20,086 nt of DNA from the NCBI GenBank assembly GCA_905236615.1, contig CAJORC010000229.1, positions 1 through 20,086 of the forward strand, in the 5' to 3' direction. Made by a program: the position numbers and the translations under genes. Under the pieces are notes generated by a model that worked only from the letters and a program-made list of their open reading frames with translations, was not told the DNA's origin and searched no databases. Numbering within the stretch: position 1 is the stretch's first letter; each line of letters opens with the position of its first letter. This document shows positions 7,516 through 14,862 of this stretch, piece after piece. The DNA is from an uncultured Lachnospiraceae bacterium (GTDB taxonomy: Bacteria; Bacillota; Clostridia; Lachnospirales; Lachnospiraceae).

Positions 7516-8862
7516 ATGTTTAGGAAAAATACTACGGATACCGGTGAACACAAAAAGGGAAGCAGAAGGAAAGCGGCATTGATAATGTCGCTTTTCATTT
7601 TAATGGGACTTTTGACAGCATGCTCTTTTGATGAGATTGGCAGAGGCTTTCAGGATATGGTAAAGAGCATAACCGAGTTCTTTACCGGAGAAGTTACAGA
7701 GCCGACAGAAGAGTCAACTGAAAGTACCGGAATTCTTTCAATCGAGGACTGGCTTAAGGAACATCCTGACAGCACTCCGGAAGACTATGAAAGGCTTTTC
7801 GGAAGTTCGGAGGCTACCGAGGAGGAAGAGAGCTCGGAGGCTTCGGAAGAAGATACAGATGAATATGGCGGAAGATACCATTACTGCTATACCACATTAA
7901 CCGATCCTGAAAAAAAGGTTTATCGTGAAGTTTATGACTGCCTTGACACAATGAGCGAGAATGTCAAGCTTTCAACGACTGATACTGATGTTTTGGACAG
8001 ATGTTTTAATTACTGCATAATGGATCATCCGGAATTATTCTTTACCGATGGTTATAAGGCAACTACCACCTCGATCGGGGATATGACGATAGGACTTGCT
8101 GTTTCGGGAAGATATACCATGTCTGCACAGAAGCGTAAGGACTATCAGGAGAGAATTGATAAAATTGTTGATAAAATCCTGAAAGATGCACCGAAAGATG
8201 ACAGTGATTATGAGAAAGTAAAATACTGTTTTGATTATATTGTGTCAAATACATCTTATGATGTGAACGCAGCGAATAATCAGAATATCATATCCGTATT
8301 CATCAATGGGGAAAGCGTATGTCAGGGTTACACGCTTGCAATGAAATATCTTCTTGACAGGATGGGAGTACAGTCGGCGGTCATCTATGGCTCAGCAAAT
8401 AATTCCAATCACTCATGGAATATCGTAAAAATTGACGGAACATGGAGTTATGTTGATGTAACATGGGGAGATTCGTCTTATCGTAATTATGTCAATACAG
8501 AGACTGTGGATGAGATAAACTACAATTATTTCGGCTGTGACAACGATATTCTACGGGCTACTCATAAGATAGACAGTCCGTTATACCTTCCGAATTGTAA
8601 ATCACTTGATGCTTATTATTATGTCAAAGAAGGACTGTATTTTAAATCAGCAGACATTGAGCGTCTTAAGGCGGTATTCAAGCAGCAGACTGCGAAAGGT
8701 GAGGATTTCTTTATGATACGCTGTGCAACGGACAGCGTGTATGAAGATTTCAAAGAAGAACTTTTTGAAAACAGAAAGATATTTGATGTACATAAAGGGT
8801 CTTTGAGAATCACTTATGCAAATGATGATACAGAGAGGACAATTTCCTTCTGGCTTAAATAA
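7516..8862 (+). CDS. Putative lipoprotein with C-terminal transglutaminase-like domain
   Basis: I recognise the domain but not a named gene. The 448-residue product starts with a basic stretch (KKGSRRK), a hydrophobic segment at about 20-34 and a lipobox LTAC ending at Cys36, so it is probably a membrane-anchored surface lipoprotein. Residues about 58-118 form a Ser/Thr/Glu/Asp-rich, probably disordered linker. The transglutaminase-like (papain-fold) core lies at about 230-320: Cys269 in GESVCQGYTLAM, His299 in NHSWNIVKIDG and Asp314 in YVDVTWGD form the expected triad. Such domains may be proteases, amidases or cross-linkers of wall or peptide substrates, and the substrate here is unknown. 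Eight further Cys residues lie outside the lipobox and active site. The frame is open from TTG 7468 inside prfC, but ATG 7516 gives a proper signal peptide. The Shine-Dalgarno is weak (GGA at 7505-7507), so translational coupling to prfC is likely. Confidence 0.82.
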   Translation: MFRKNTTDTGEHKKGSRRKAALIMSLFILMGLLTACSFDEIGRGFQDMVKSITEFFTGEVTEPTEESTESTGILSIEDWLKEHPDSTPEDYERLFGSSEATEEEESSEASEEDTDEYGGRYHYCYTTLTDPEKKVYREVYDCLDTMSENVKLSTTDTDVLDRCFNYCIMDHPELFFTDGYKATTTSIGDMTIGLAVSGRYTMSAQKRKDYQERIDKIVDKILKDAPKDDSDYEKVKYCFDYIVSNTSYDVNAANNQNIISVFINGESVCQGYTLAMKYLLDRMGVQSAVIYGSANNSNHSWNIVKIDGTWSYVDVTWGDSSYRNYVNTETVDEINYNYFGCDNDILRATHKIDSPLYLPNCKSLDAYYYVKEGLYFKSADIERLKAVFKQQTAKGEDFFMIRCATDSVYEDFKEELFENRKIFDVHKGSLRITYANDDTERTISFWLK

Positions 8863-8884
8863 AAATCCCACATCACGTTCTCAC

Positions 8885-8910
8885 GCAGCCAGCAGCAAAG
8901 TGCTGGCTGC
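8885..8910 (+). terminator. Perfect 10-bp hairpin after the lipoprotein gene, possible terminator
   Basis: GCAGCCAGCA at 8885-8894 pairs perfectly with TGCTGGCTGC at 8901-8910 around the 6-base loop GCAAAG. It lies 22 bp after the lipoprotein stop codon and upstream of the asp23 promoter, the right place to end the prfC-lipoprotein transcript. It is not followed by a T-run (the next bases are TGACTGAATTGT), so it is not a textbook intrinsic terminator. It could instead act as an mRNA 3' stability structure. Confidence 0.55.
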
Positions 8911-8946
8911 TGACTGAATTGTAACAAAAATAAACGATACAAATGT

Positions 8947-8974
8947 TTGCAAGAGAGCTTATTTTTGTTATAAT
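8947..8974 (+). promoter_or_regulatory. Predicted sigma-A promoter for the asp23-nusB-...-recN operon
   Basis: A perfect -10 box TATAAT at 8969-8974 is preceded by a partial -35 box TTGCAA at 8947-8952 with 16-bp spacing. Transcription would start near 8981 and leave an untranslated leader of about 44 bases before ATG 9025. The gap sequence around it is AT-rich, and a hairpin separates it from the upstream gene. This is prediction from sequence only. Confidence 0.65.
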
Positions 8975-9024
8975 TACTCTAGCTATGTGGTTTGACGGAA
9001 AACCGATTTTACAGAGGTGCTTAG

Positions 9025-9414
9025 ATGACAGAAGAAAAAAAGTCAAGTACGGTTACATTAGAACAGGATGTGGCAGGAGAAATAAAGATAGCCGATGATG
9101 TTGTTGCTGCCATTGCTTCACTTGCAGCACAGGAAGTGGACGGCGTCGGCAAAATGAATTCCGGCATAGGAAAAACAATCATGGGCTATGTTGGAATGAA
9201 AACAGCAGATAACAATGTTAAAGTAGAAGTTATCGGAGAAATAGTAAGGGCAGATCTTACTATAAGCATAAAATACGGACACAGTATACCTGAAGTCAGC
9301 AAGAATGTTCAGACAAAGGTGAAAAGTGCAATAGAAACCATGACCGGACTTTCTGTTGCGGATGTTAATATAAGAGTTTCAGGTGTAGATACAGGAGCAG
9401 AATTTATAAAATGA
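9025..9414 (+). CDS. Asp23/Gls24 family envelope stress response protein
   Basis: A 129-residue protein of the Asp23/Gls24 (DUF322) family. Staphylococcal Asp23 is a membrane-associated envelope and alkaline stress protein, but in most Firmicutes the nusB-linked paralogue has no proven role. Family features are the N-terminal GEIKIADDVVAAIASLAAQEVDGV at about 18-41, a Gly-rich middle, and a C-terminal VADVNIRVSGVD at about 111-122. There is no signal peptide or membrane segment. ATG 9025 has GAGGTG at 9014-9019 (5 bp) and a promoter just upstream, making it the first gene of the operon. It overlaps nusB by ATGA at 9411-9414. Placement directly before nusB is common in Firmicutes and supports the call. 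No symbol is given because several paralogues usually exist. Confidence 0.9.
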   Translation: MTEEKKSSTVTLEQDVAGEIKIADDVVAAIASLAAQEVDGVGKMNSGIGKTIMGYVGMKTADNNVKVEVIGEIVRADLTISIKYGHSIPEVSKNVQTKVKSAIETMTGLSVADVNIRVSGVDTGAEFIK

Positions 9415-9821
9415 GCGCAATGATGAAGAGAAGCCTATTAAGAGAACATGTTTTTATACTACTGTTTATGACAGAATTTAATTCTATCGAGGATATGCCG
9501 CATCAGATGCGCCTTTATTTCGATCAGCTTGAAGAACCAGCTGATGATGCATCGGAAGAGTTCATCGAGCACAGATTTAAGGCTATACTTGACTGCCTGC
9601 CCGAACTTGATGAGATGATAAATTCAAGGATAGAAGGCTGGAGCACAAGTCGTATGGGAAAAGTTGAGCTTGCCCTTGTCAGACTTGCAACTTATGAGAT
9701 ACGCTTCGATGAGGATGTGCCTATACCGGTGGCAATAAATGAAGCGATCGAACTTGCAAAGAAATACGGCATGGATGAGTCAGCATCCTTTGTAAATGGA
9801 ATATTGGCAAAAATGGTATAA
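9411..9821 (+). CDS. nusB: Transcription antitermination factor NusB
   Basis: Small all-helical RNA-binding protein that, with NusE (ribosomal protein S10), binds boxA in rRNA leader transcripts and supports antitermination. The 136-residue product has the family layout: N-terminal REHVFILLFMTEF at about 11-23, the middle IEGWSTSRMGKVELALVRLATYEI region at about 75-98, and the C-terminal VPIPVAINEAIELAKKYG block followed by FVNGILAK. The start at 9411 overlaps the upstream stop (ATGA). Internal ATGs at 9420 and 9423 are possible, but the AGGAG at 9393-9397 lies nearest to 9411 and homology begins right after. It is followed by xseA after 3 bp. The folD gene found between nusB and xseA in Bacillus is absent here. 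Confidence 0.95.
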   Translation: MSAMMKRSLLREHVFILLFMTEFNSIEDMPHQMRLYFDQLEEPADDASEEFIEHRFKAILDCLPELDEMINSRIEGWSTSRMGKVELALVRLATYEIRFDEDVPIPVAINEAIELAKKYGMDESASFVNGILAKMV

Positions 9822-9824
9822 AAG

Positions 9825-11099
9825 ATGGGAAAGGTTTTTTCTGTCGCACAGGTCAATGCTTATGTTCGAGGGCTTTTTGATGACGATTTGATACTCTCGG
9901 AAATCAAGATTAAGGGTGAGCTGTCAAATGTTAAATACCATTCTTCAGGACATATCTATTTCACACTGAAAGACAGCAAAGCAGCAATTTCAGCAATGAT
10001 GTTTGAGCGGGAAGCTCTTGCATTGGATTTCACATTAAAAGAGGGTCAGCTCGTAGTCGTTACCGGAAGGGTAAGCGTATATGAACGGGATGGCAGATAT
10101 CAGATTTATGCCCGCAGCATAACTCGCGAGGGTGCAGGTCTTCTTTATGAAAAATACGAAAAACTAAAAAAAGAACTTTCGGAAATGGGCATGTTTGACG
10201 GAATGTATAAAAAGCCCATTCCGCCTTTCGTTCAAAAACTGGGAGTTGTTACGGCGCCGACAGGTGCTGCGGTCAGAGACATAATCAATATTGCGAAAAG
10301 GCGCAATCCTTATCTGGATATTCTTCTCTATCCTGCAAAAGTGCAGGGGGATGGAGCGGCAGAGTCCATAGTGACGGGAATAGAAACACTGGATAAAAGG
10401 GATTGCGATGTCATAATAATCGGACGAGGCGGTGGTTCCATAGAGGATTTATGGGCTTTCAACGAAGAGATAGTCGCAAGAGCGATATTTAACGCAGAAA
10501 CACCTATAATTTCCGGAACAGGTCATGAGACCGACACCACTATCGCTGACTGGGTTGCTGATTTGCGTGCGCCGACGCCATCAGCGGCAGCAGAACTCGC
10601 AGTATTTGATTACAGGGCATTTGAGAACAGTATTTCTGATTTTTCCGACAGTCTGACAGAAAAGATAAATCAGAAAATAAGTGGTTATAAGGCTTATTTG
10701 CGGGAGATGGAGCAGAAGCTCAACAGATTTTCCCCTGTTAATGCGATAGGCTTTCAGAAAGAAAAGCTTAACAATTATGAAAACCGCCTGAATAATGCGA
10801 TCAACAGAAGGCTTGAAAATGATAAGCAGAGAATTGCGGATATTGAAGATCTTACCGGACGTTCAATTGATTTGAAATTAAACGGATACAAACAGAGACT
10901 CAGCAATATTTCGGCACTTCTTGAGGGTGTTTCGCCCGCAAGAACTTTAAGCCGTGGATATTCGTTTGTTGAGAATGCCAAGGGTAAACCCTTGAAGAGC
11001 GTTAAAGATGTCAGAAAAGGCAGCCATATTCAGGTATATTTAAGGGACGGAAAGGTATATGCCGATGTCAGCAAAACAGAAAAAAGAGATGACTATTGA
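9825..11099 (+). CDS. xseA: Exodeoxyribonuclease VII large subunit XseA
   Basis: Catalytic subunit of exonuclease VII, which degrades single-stranded DNA from both ends to short oligonucleotides and takes part in repair. The 424-residue product has an N-terminal OB-fold (about 1-100; GELSNVKYHSSGHIYFTLKD at 31-50) and a nuclease core with GVVTAPTGAAVRDI at 140-153, GRGGGSIEDLWAFN at 200-213, GHETDTTIADWVADLRAPTPSAAAE at about 233-257, and a long helical or coiled-coil C-terminal region that binds XseB. The length is close to the family norm of about 400-450. The start at ATG 9825 lies 3 bp after nusB with no strong Shine-Dalgarno sequence, so coupling to nusB is likely. The 3' end overlaps xseB, its partner subunit. 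Confidence 0.96.
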   Translation: MGKVFSVAQVNAYVRGLFDDDLILSEIKIKGELSNVKYHSSGHIYFTLKDSKAAISAMMFEREALALDFTLKEGQLVVVTGRVSVYERDGRYQIYARSITREGAGLLYEKYEKLKKELSEMGMFDGMYKKPIPPFVQKLGVVTAPTGAAVRDIINIAKRRNPYLDILLYPAKVQGDGAAESIVTGIETLDKRDCDVIIIGRGGGSIEDLWAFNEEIVARAIFNAETPIISGTGHETDTTIADWVADLRAPTPSAAAELAVFDYRAFENSISDFSDSLTEKINQKISGYKAYLREMEQKLNRFSPVNAIGFQKEKLNNYENRLNNAINRRLENDKQRIADIEDLTGRSIDLKLNGYKQRLSNISALLEGVSPARTLSRGYSFVENAKGKPLKSVKDVRKGSHIQVYLRDGKVYADVSKTEKRDDY

Positions 11100-11286
11100 A
11101 GAGGGATTTACTTTTCTTGAAGAGTCAGCAAAAAAACTCAGTGAAGATGAGATTTCGCTGGAAGAATCTTTTGCAGTATATGAAAAAGCCATGCAGGTTT
11201 TGAAGGAAACATATAAAAAGATAGAGACTGTAGAAAAGAAAGTGATGGTAATAAATAGTAATGGATCTGAAGAAGAGTTTCAATGA
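11065..11286 (+). CDS. xseB: Exodeoxyribonuclease VII small subunit XseB
   Basis: Small helical-hairpin subunit; several copies bind the XseA C-terminal helices and are needed for exonuclease VII activity. The product is about 73 residues, the normal size. It contains MTIEEGFTFLEESAKKL, then the hallmark ISLEESFAVYEKAM, matching the family pattern of a helix, a short turn and a second helix. ATG at 11059, 11065 and 11089 are all in frame. AAAGG at 11051-11055 is best placed for 11065 (9 bp), which also resembles the short basic leader seen in other XseB proteins. The 5' end lies within xseA (35-base overlap) and the 3' end within ispA (26-base overlap), so the gene is nested between its neighbours. 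Identity is firm; the exact start is uncertain. Confidence 0.9.
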   Translation: MSAKQKKEMTIEEGFTFLEESAKKLSEDEISLEESFAVYEKAMQVLKETYKKIETVEKKVMVINSNGSEEEFQ

Positions 11287-12169
11287 AGCCATAAATCAGC
11301 GTGTTGAAAATTTTGAGATTATCCTGAAAAAATATCTTCCCGCGGAAGAGGGTTATGCCTCTAAGATCGCGGAAGCAATGAACTATTCACTTTTAGGTAC
11401 GGGGAAAAGACTCCGTCCGATCTTGATGAACGAAACATACACCATGTATGGCGGAAGAAGCGAGATAATCGAGCCGTTCATGGCTGCTATGGAAATGATA
11501 CATACCTATTCCCTTGTGCATGATGATCTTCCTGCCATGGACAACGATGAATACCGCAGGGGTAAAAAGACTACACATGCTGTGTATGGTGCCGGAATGG
11601 CTACACTTGCAGGTGATGGTCTTCTAAACCTTGCATTTGAAACCGCACTTTCTGCTTTTGATATGCAATCTGATGCTACGGCGAAGATAATAGAAGCCTG
11701 TAAGATACTTGCAAAGAAAGCCGGTATAAAAGGAATGGTCGGCGGTCAGGCAGCTGATGTGGATGCGGAAGAGTCCAAAAGAAATATTGACGAATCCGAG
11801 CTTATGTTTATACATGAGAATAAAACAGCTGCCCTGCTTGAAAGCTCACTTATGATAGGAGCAGTACTTGCCGGTGCTCCCGAAAAAGATGTGAAGCTTC
11901 TTGAGGAGATAGGCTACTGTGTCGGAGTTGCATTTCAGATAAGGGACGATATTCTTGATGTTGAAGGGAACGAGAGTATTCTCGGCAAGCATGTCGGTTC
12001 CGATGCAGAAAACGGGAAAACTACTTATGTGACGCTTAAAGGTCTTGAACAGGCGCACATAGATGTGGGAGTTCTTTCTGAAAAGGCTGTTGAGCTGACA
12101 GGAAAACTGTCTGCCAGAAATGAGTTTTTGGACGAACTTATAGAATATCTTGTAAATCGGGTGAAGTAA
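11261..12169 (+). CDS. ispA: Farnesyl diphosphate synthase (short-chain polyprenyl synthase)
   Basis: Condenses IPP with DMAPP/GPP to give C10-C15 prenyl diphosphates for undecaprenyl carrier and other isoprenoids. The 302-residue product shows GTGKRLRP at 46-53 (IPP binding), a first Asp-rich motif DDLPAMD at 88-94 in the DDxxxxD form usual for bacterial FPP synthases, GGQAADV at 161-167, and a second motif DDILD at 229-233 within FQIRDDILD. Product chain length (C15 or C20) cannot be fixed from sequence alone. ATG 11261 overlaps the xseB end by 26 bases and lacks a strong Shine-Dalgarno, so it is probably coupled. It is directly followed by dxs. The pair joins the first MEP-pathway enzyme with a later prenyl elongation step, a common bacterial arrangement. 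Confidence 0.95.
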   Translation: MDLKKSFNEAINQRVENFEIILKKYLPAEEGYASKIAEAMNYSLLGTGKRLRPILMNETYTMYGGRSEIIEPFMAAMEMIHTYSLVHDDLPAMDNDEYRRGKKTTHAVYGAGMATLAGDGLLNLAFETALSAFDMQSDATAKIIEACKILAKKAGIKGMVGGQAADVDAEESKRNIDESELMFIHENKTAALLESSLMIGAVLAGAPEKDVKLLEEIGYCVGVAFQIRDDILDVEGNESILGKHVGSDAENGKTTYVTLKGLEQAHIDVGVLSEKAVELTGKLSARNEFLDELIEYLVNRVK

Positions 12170-12173
12170 ATTG
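12160..12173 (+). promoter_or_regulatory. Ribosome binding site deciding the TTG start of dxs
   Basis: GGTGA at 12160-12164, inside the ispA 3' end, matches the 3' half of the GGAGGTGA consensus and lies 6 bases before TTG at 12171. The TTG yields ILDKI, the typical Dxs N terminus, with no ATG nearby, supporting TTG initiation. Confidence 0.65.
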
Positions 12174-14030
12174 ATACTTGACAAAATTAAGAAATCAAAC
12201 GATATAAAAAAGATCAAGCCGGATGACTATGCACTTTTGGCACAGGAGATCCGTACCTTCCTGATAAAAAAAATATCGGAAAAGGGCGGGCATTTGGGCT
12301 CAAATCTTGGTGCGGTTGAGCTTACTATGGCTCTTCATCTTTCGCTTACTCTTCCGGAGGATAAGATAATCTTTGATGTGGGACACCAGTCTTACACACA
12401 CAAGATACTTACCGGACGAAAGATGGATTTTGACAGTCTGAGACAATACGGTGGTCTTGCAGGTTTTCCGAAACGAGGAGAAAATGCAGCGGATGCTTTC
12501 GATACAGGTCATTCGTCGACTTCGATCTCGGCAGGGCTTGGCCTTGTGAAAGCAAGGGATCTGACAGGCGGAACGAATACTGTTGTATCAGTAATCGGTG
12601 ACGGAGCACTTACAGGCGGAATGGCTTATGAGGCTCTTAACAATGCTGCAAAATTAAATACGAATTTTATAATCATCCTTAATGACAATAACCGTTCTAT
12701 CGCTGAGAATGTCGGCGGAATGTCTAAATATCTGCAGAGCATACGAACAGCCGAAGGTTATCAGGATTTTAAGGTTAATCTGCAGAATATGCTTCAGAAA
12801 ACCCGTCGGGGAAGAGAAGTTGTAGACAGCCTTAAGCGTTATAAAAATTCGGTAAAACAGCTTTTTGTACCGGGTATGCTCTTTGAAGATATGGGACTTA
12901 CATATCTGGGACCCGTGGACGGCCACGATGTCAAGACAATGTGTAAGCTAATTAATGAGGCGAAAAAGATAAATCACGCCGTTCTTATACATGTCCGAAC
13001 GGTAAAGGGAAGGGGATATGCTCCGGCTGAGTCTCATCCCGCGAGATTTCACGGTACCGAACCTTTTGATATCGAGACAGGTCTTCCCAAGGCCAACAAA
13101 AAGAAAGCCGGATGGACCGATATTTTCTCTACGGTGATGATAAAACTTGCGTCAAGGAATGAGAAAGTCTGTGCAATAACAGCGGCTATGCCTGACGGAA
13201 CGGGATTAAACCGCTTTAAGAATCTTTACCCAAACAGATTTTTTGATGTAGGAATCGCAGAGGAACATGCCGTTACTTTTGCGGCAGGACTTGCTGCCGG
13301 AGGAATGGTTCCTGTTGTTGCTGTTTATTCAAGCTTTCTTCAGAGAGCTTATGACCAGATACTTCATGATGTCTGCATTCAGAATCTGCATGTTGTATTT
13401 GCAATAGACAGGGCAGGACTTGTCGGTGCGGACGGAGAGACCCATCAGGGCGTTTTCGATCTGTCATACCTTTCGTCTATTCCTAACATGCATATTATGG
13501 CGCCTAAGAATAAATGGGAATTGTCCGATATGCTTAAGTTCGCTGTAAATTATGATGCCCCCATTGCCATGAGATACGGAAGGGGAACTGCCTGCGACAA
13601 GATGCAGGAGTTCAGGGCACCGGTGGAAATGGGAAAGGCCGAGATCCTTTATGATGAAGGCGGTGTATGGCTCTTTGCGGTTGGCTCAATGGTTGAGACG
13701 GCGCTGGAGGTTCGTGAGAAGCTTGGTGAAAAGGGCTTAAAAGTCTCTATAGTTAATGCAAGATTTGTTAAACCTATCGACGAAGATGCTGTTGCACATG
13801 CGTTAGAATCAGCAGATATGATCGTGACGATGGAAGAGAATGTTCTGAGCGGTGCTTACGGCGAAAAAGTAAGAGATTTTGTCGACAGGACAGAAAAACA
13901 GATACCTGTTATAAATATAGGGATTCCGGATGAGTATGTTGAGCATGGTAATGTAAATATACTTAAGTCGATCACGGGAATTGATGCCGATTCGGTAGTA
14001 AAAAAAGTTTTGGAAAAAATGGAGTTATAA
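12171..14030 (+). CDS. dxs: 1-deoxy-D-xylulose-5-phosphate synthase Dxs
   Basis: Thiamine diphosphate enzyme that condenses pyruvate and glyceraldehyde 3-phosphate to DXP, the entry step of the MEP isoprenoid pathway and a branch to thiamine and pyridoxal synthesis. The 619-residue length is typical. Visible features are GGHLGSNLG at 39-47 (His41), DVGHQSYTHKILTGR at 69-83, the ThDP/Mg motif GDGALTGGMAYEALNN at 143-158, TVKGRGYAPAE at 277-287, GIAEEHAVTFAAGLA at 361-375 with catalytic Glu364, and DRAGLVGADGETHQG at 413-427. Initiation is at TTG 12171, one base after the ispA stop. The stop overlaps the tlyA start (TAATG). The clustering with ispA fits a dedicated isoprenoid role. Confidence 0.97.
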   Translation: MILDKIKKSNDIKKIKPDDYALLAQEIRTFLIKKISEKGGHLGSNLGAVELTMALHLSLTLPEDKIIFDVGHQSYTHKILTGRKMDFDSLRQYGGLAGFPKRGENAADAFDTGHSSTSISAGLGLVKARDLTGGTNTVVSVIGDGALTGGMAYEALNNAAKLNTNFIIILNDNNRSIAENVGGMSKYLQSIRTAEGYQDFKVNLQNMLQKTRRGREVVDSLKRYKNSVKQLFVPGMLFEDMGLTYLGPVDGHDVKTMCKLINEAKKINHAVLIHVRTVKGRGYAPAESHPARFHGTEPFDIETGLPKANKKKAGWTDIFSTVMIKLASRNEKVCAITAAMPDGTGLNRFKNLYPNRFFDVGIAEEHAVTFAAGLAAGGMVPVVAVYSSFLQRAYDQILHDVCIQNLHVVFAIDRAGLVGADGETHQGVFDLSYLSSIPNMHIMAPKNKWELSDMLKFAVNYDAPIAMRYGRGTACDKMQEFRAPVEMGKAEILYDEGGVWLFAVGSMVETALEVREKLGEKGLKVSIVNARFVKPIDEDAVAHALESADMIVTMEENVLSGAYGEKVRDFVDRTEKQIPVINIGIPDEYVEHGNVNILKSITGIDADSVVKKVLEKMEL

Positions 14031-14860
14031 TGTCAAAAAAAAGACTTGACCTCTTAATGGTCGAGCGTGGACTTGCAGAGTCACGCGAAAAGGCAAAAAT
14101 ATACATTATGTCCGGAGACGTATTTGTTGACGGACAGCGTGAGGACAAATGCGGTTCAACTTTTGATGAAAAAGCAGAAATAGAATATAAGGGCAAATTA
14201 CAGAAATATGTGAGCCGCGGAGGATTTAAGCTTGAAAAGGCAATGGAGGTTTTCCCGATAAAACTTGATGGGAAAATCTGTATGGATATCGGGGCTTCTA
14301 CCGGCGGCTTTACAGACTGTATGCTTCAAAACGGTGCATCAAAGGTTTATTCGATCGATGTTGGATACGGTCAGCTTGCATGGAAGCTCAGAAGTGATGA
14401 ACGTGTAATCTGCATGGAGAAGACAAATTTCAGATATCTTACAAGGGAAGATATAGAGGACAGACCGGAATTTGCTTCAGTAGATGTTTCTTTCATCTCT
14501 TTATCAAAAATACTTCCTGCAGCTTACGATATTCTTTCGAATGATGCACAAATGGTATGCCTTATAAAGCCCCAGTTCGAAGCAGGCCGCGAAAAGGTCG
14601 GGAAAAAGGGCGTTGTTCGTGACAAAAAAGTACATGAAGAAGTTATAGAAAATGTGATCTCATTTGCCGAAGAGACCGGATTTAAGGTTCTCGGACTTGA
14701 TTATTCACCGATAAGAGGACCTGAAGGAAATATAGAATACCTTCTGCATATCAGTAAAAACGCTGAAGAATCTTCGGACATCCGGGACGATTTGTCAACG
14801 TATAAACTTGCGTTTATTAAGGAGATAGTACATACGGCTCACGATGTGCTGGATAAGTAA
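14030..14860 (+). CDS. tlyA: TlyA family rRNA (cytidine-2'-O)-methyltransferase
   Basis: TlyA proteins 2'-O-methylate cytidines in 16S and/or 23S rRNA; the name 'hemolysin A' found in databases is historical. The 276-residue product has an N-terminal S4 RNA-binding domain (KKRLDLLMVERGLAESREKA at about 3-22, through residue 55) and a C-terminal FtsJ-like SAM methyltransferase domain. The SAM motif is MDIGASTGGFTDCML at 85-99 and a second contact is DVGYGQLAWKLR at 110-121. A plausible KDKE catalytic set is Lys67 (SRGGFKLEKA), Asp152 (VDVSFISL), Lys180 (LIKPQFE) and Glu236. This assignment is by analogy with FtsJ. GGAG at 14021-14024 gives good 5-bp spacing to ATG 14030. Whether 16S, 23S or both are modified cannot be told from this sequence. 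Confidence 0.94.
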   Translation: MSKKRLDLLMVERGLAESREKAKIYIMSGDVFVDGQREDKCGSTFDEKAEIEYKGKLQKYVSRGGFKLEKAMEVFPIKLDGKICMDIGASTGGFTDCMLQNGASKVYSIDVGYGQLAWKLRSDERVICMEKTNFRYLTREDIEDRPEFASVDVSFISLSKILPAAYDILSNDAQMVCLIKPQFEAGREKVGKKGVVRDKKVHEEVIENVISFAEETGFKVLGLDYSPIRGPEGNIEYLLHISKNAEESSDIRDDLSTYKLAFIKEIVHTAHDVLDK

Positions 14861-14862
14861 TT

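Noticed and set aside
8989..9004. Small hairpin GGTTT/AAACC in the asp23 leader, possible riboswitch or attenuator
   Set aside because: Only five mostly A-T pairs in a leader of about 44 bases; too weak and short to support a regulatory RNA.
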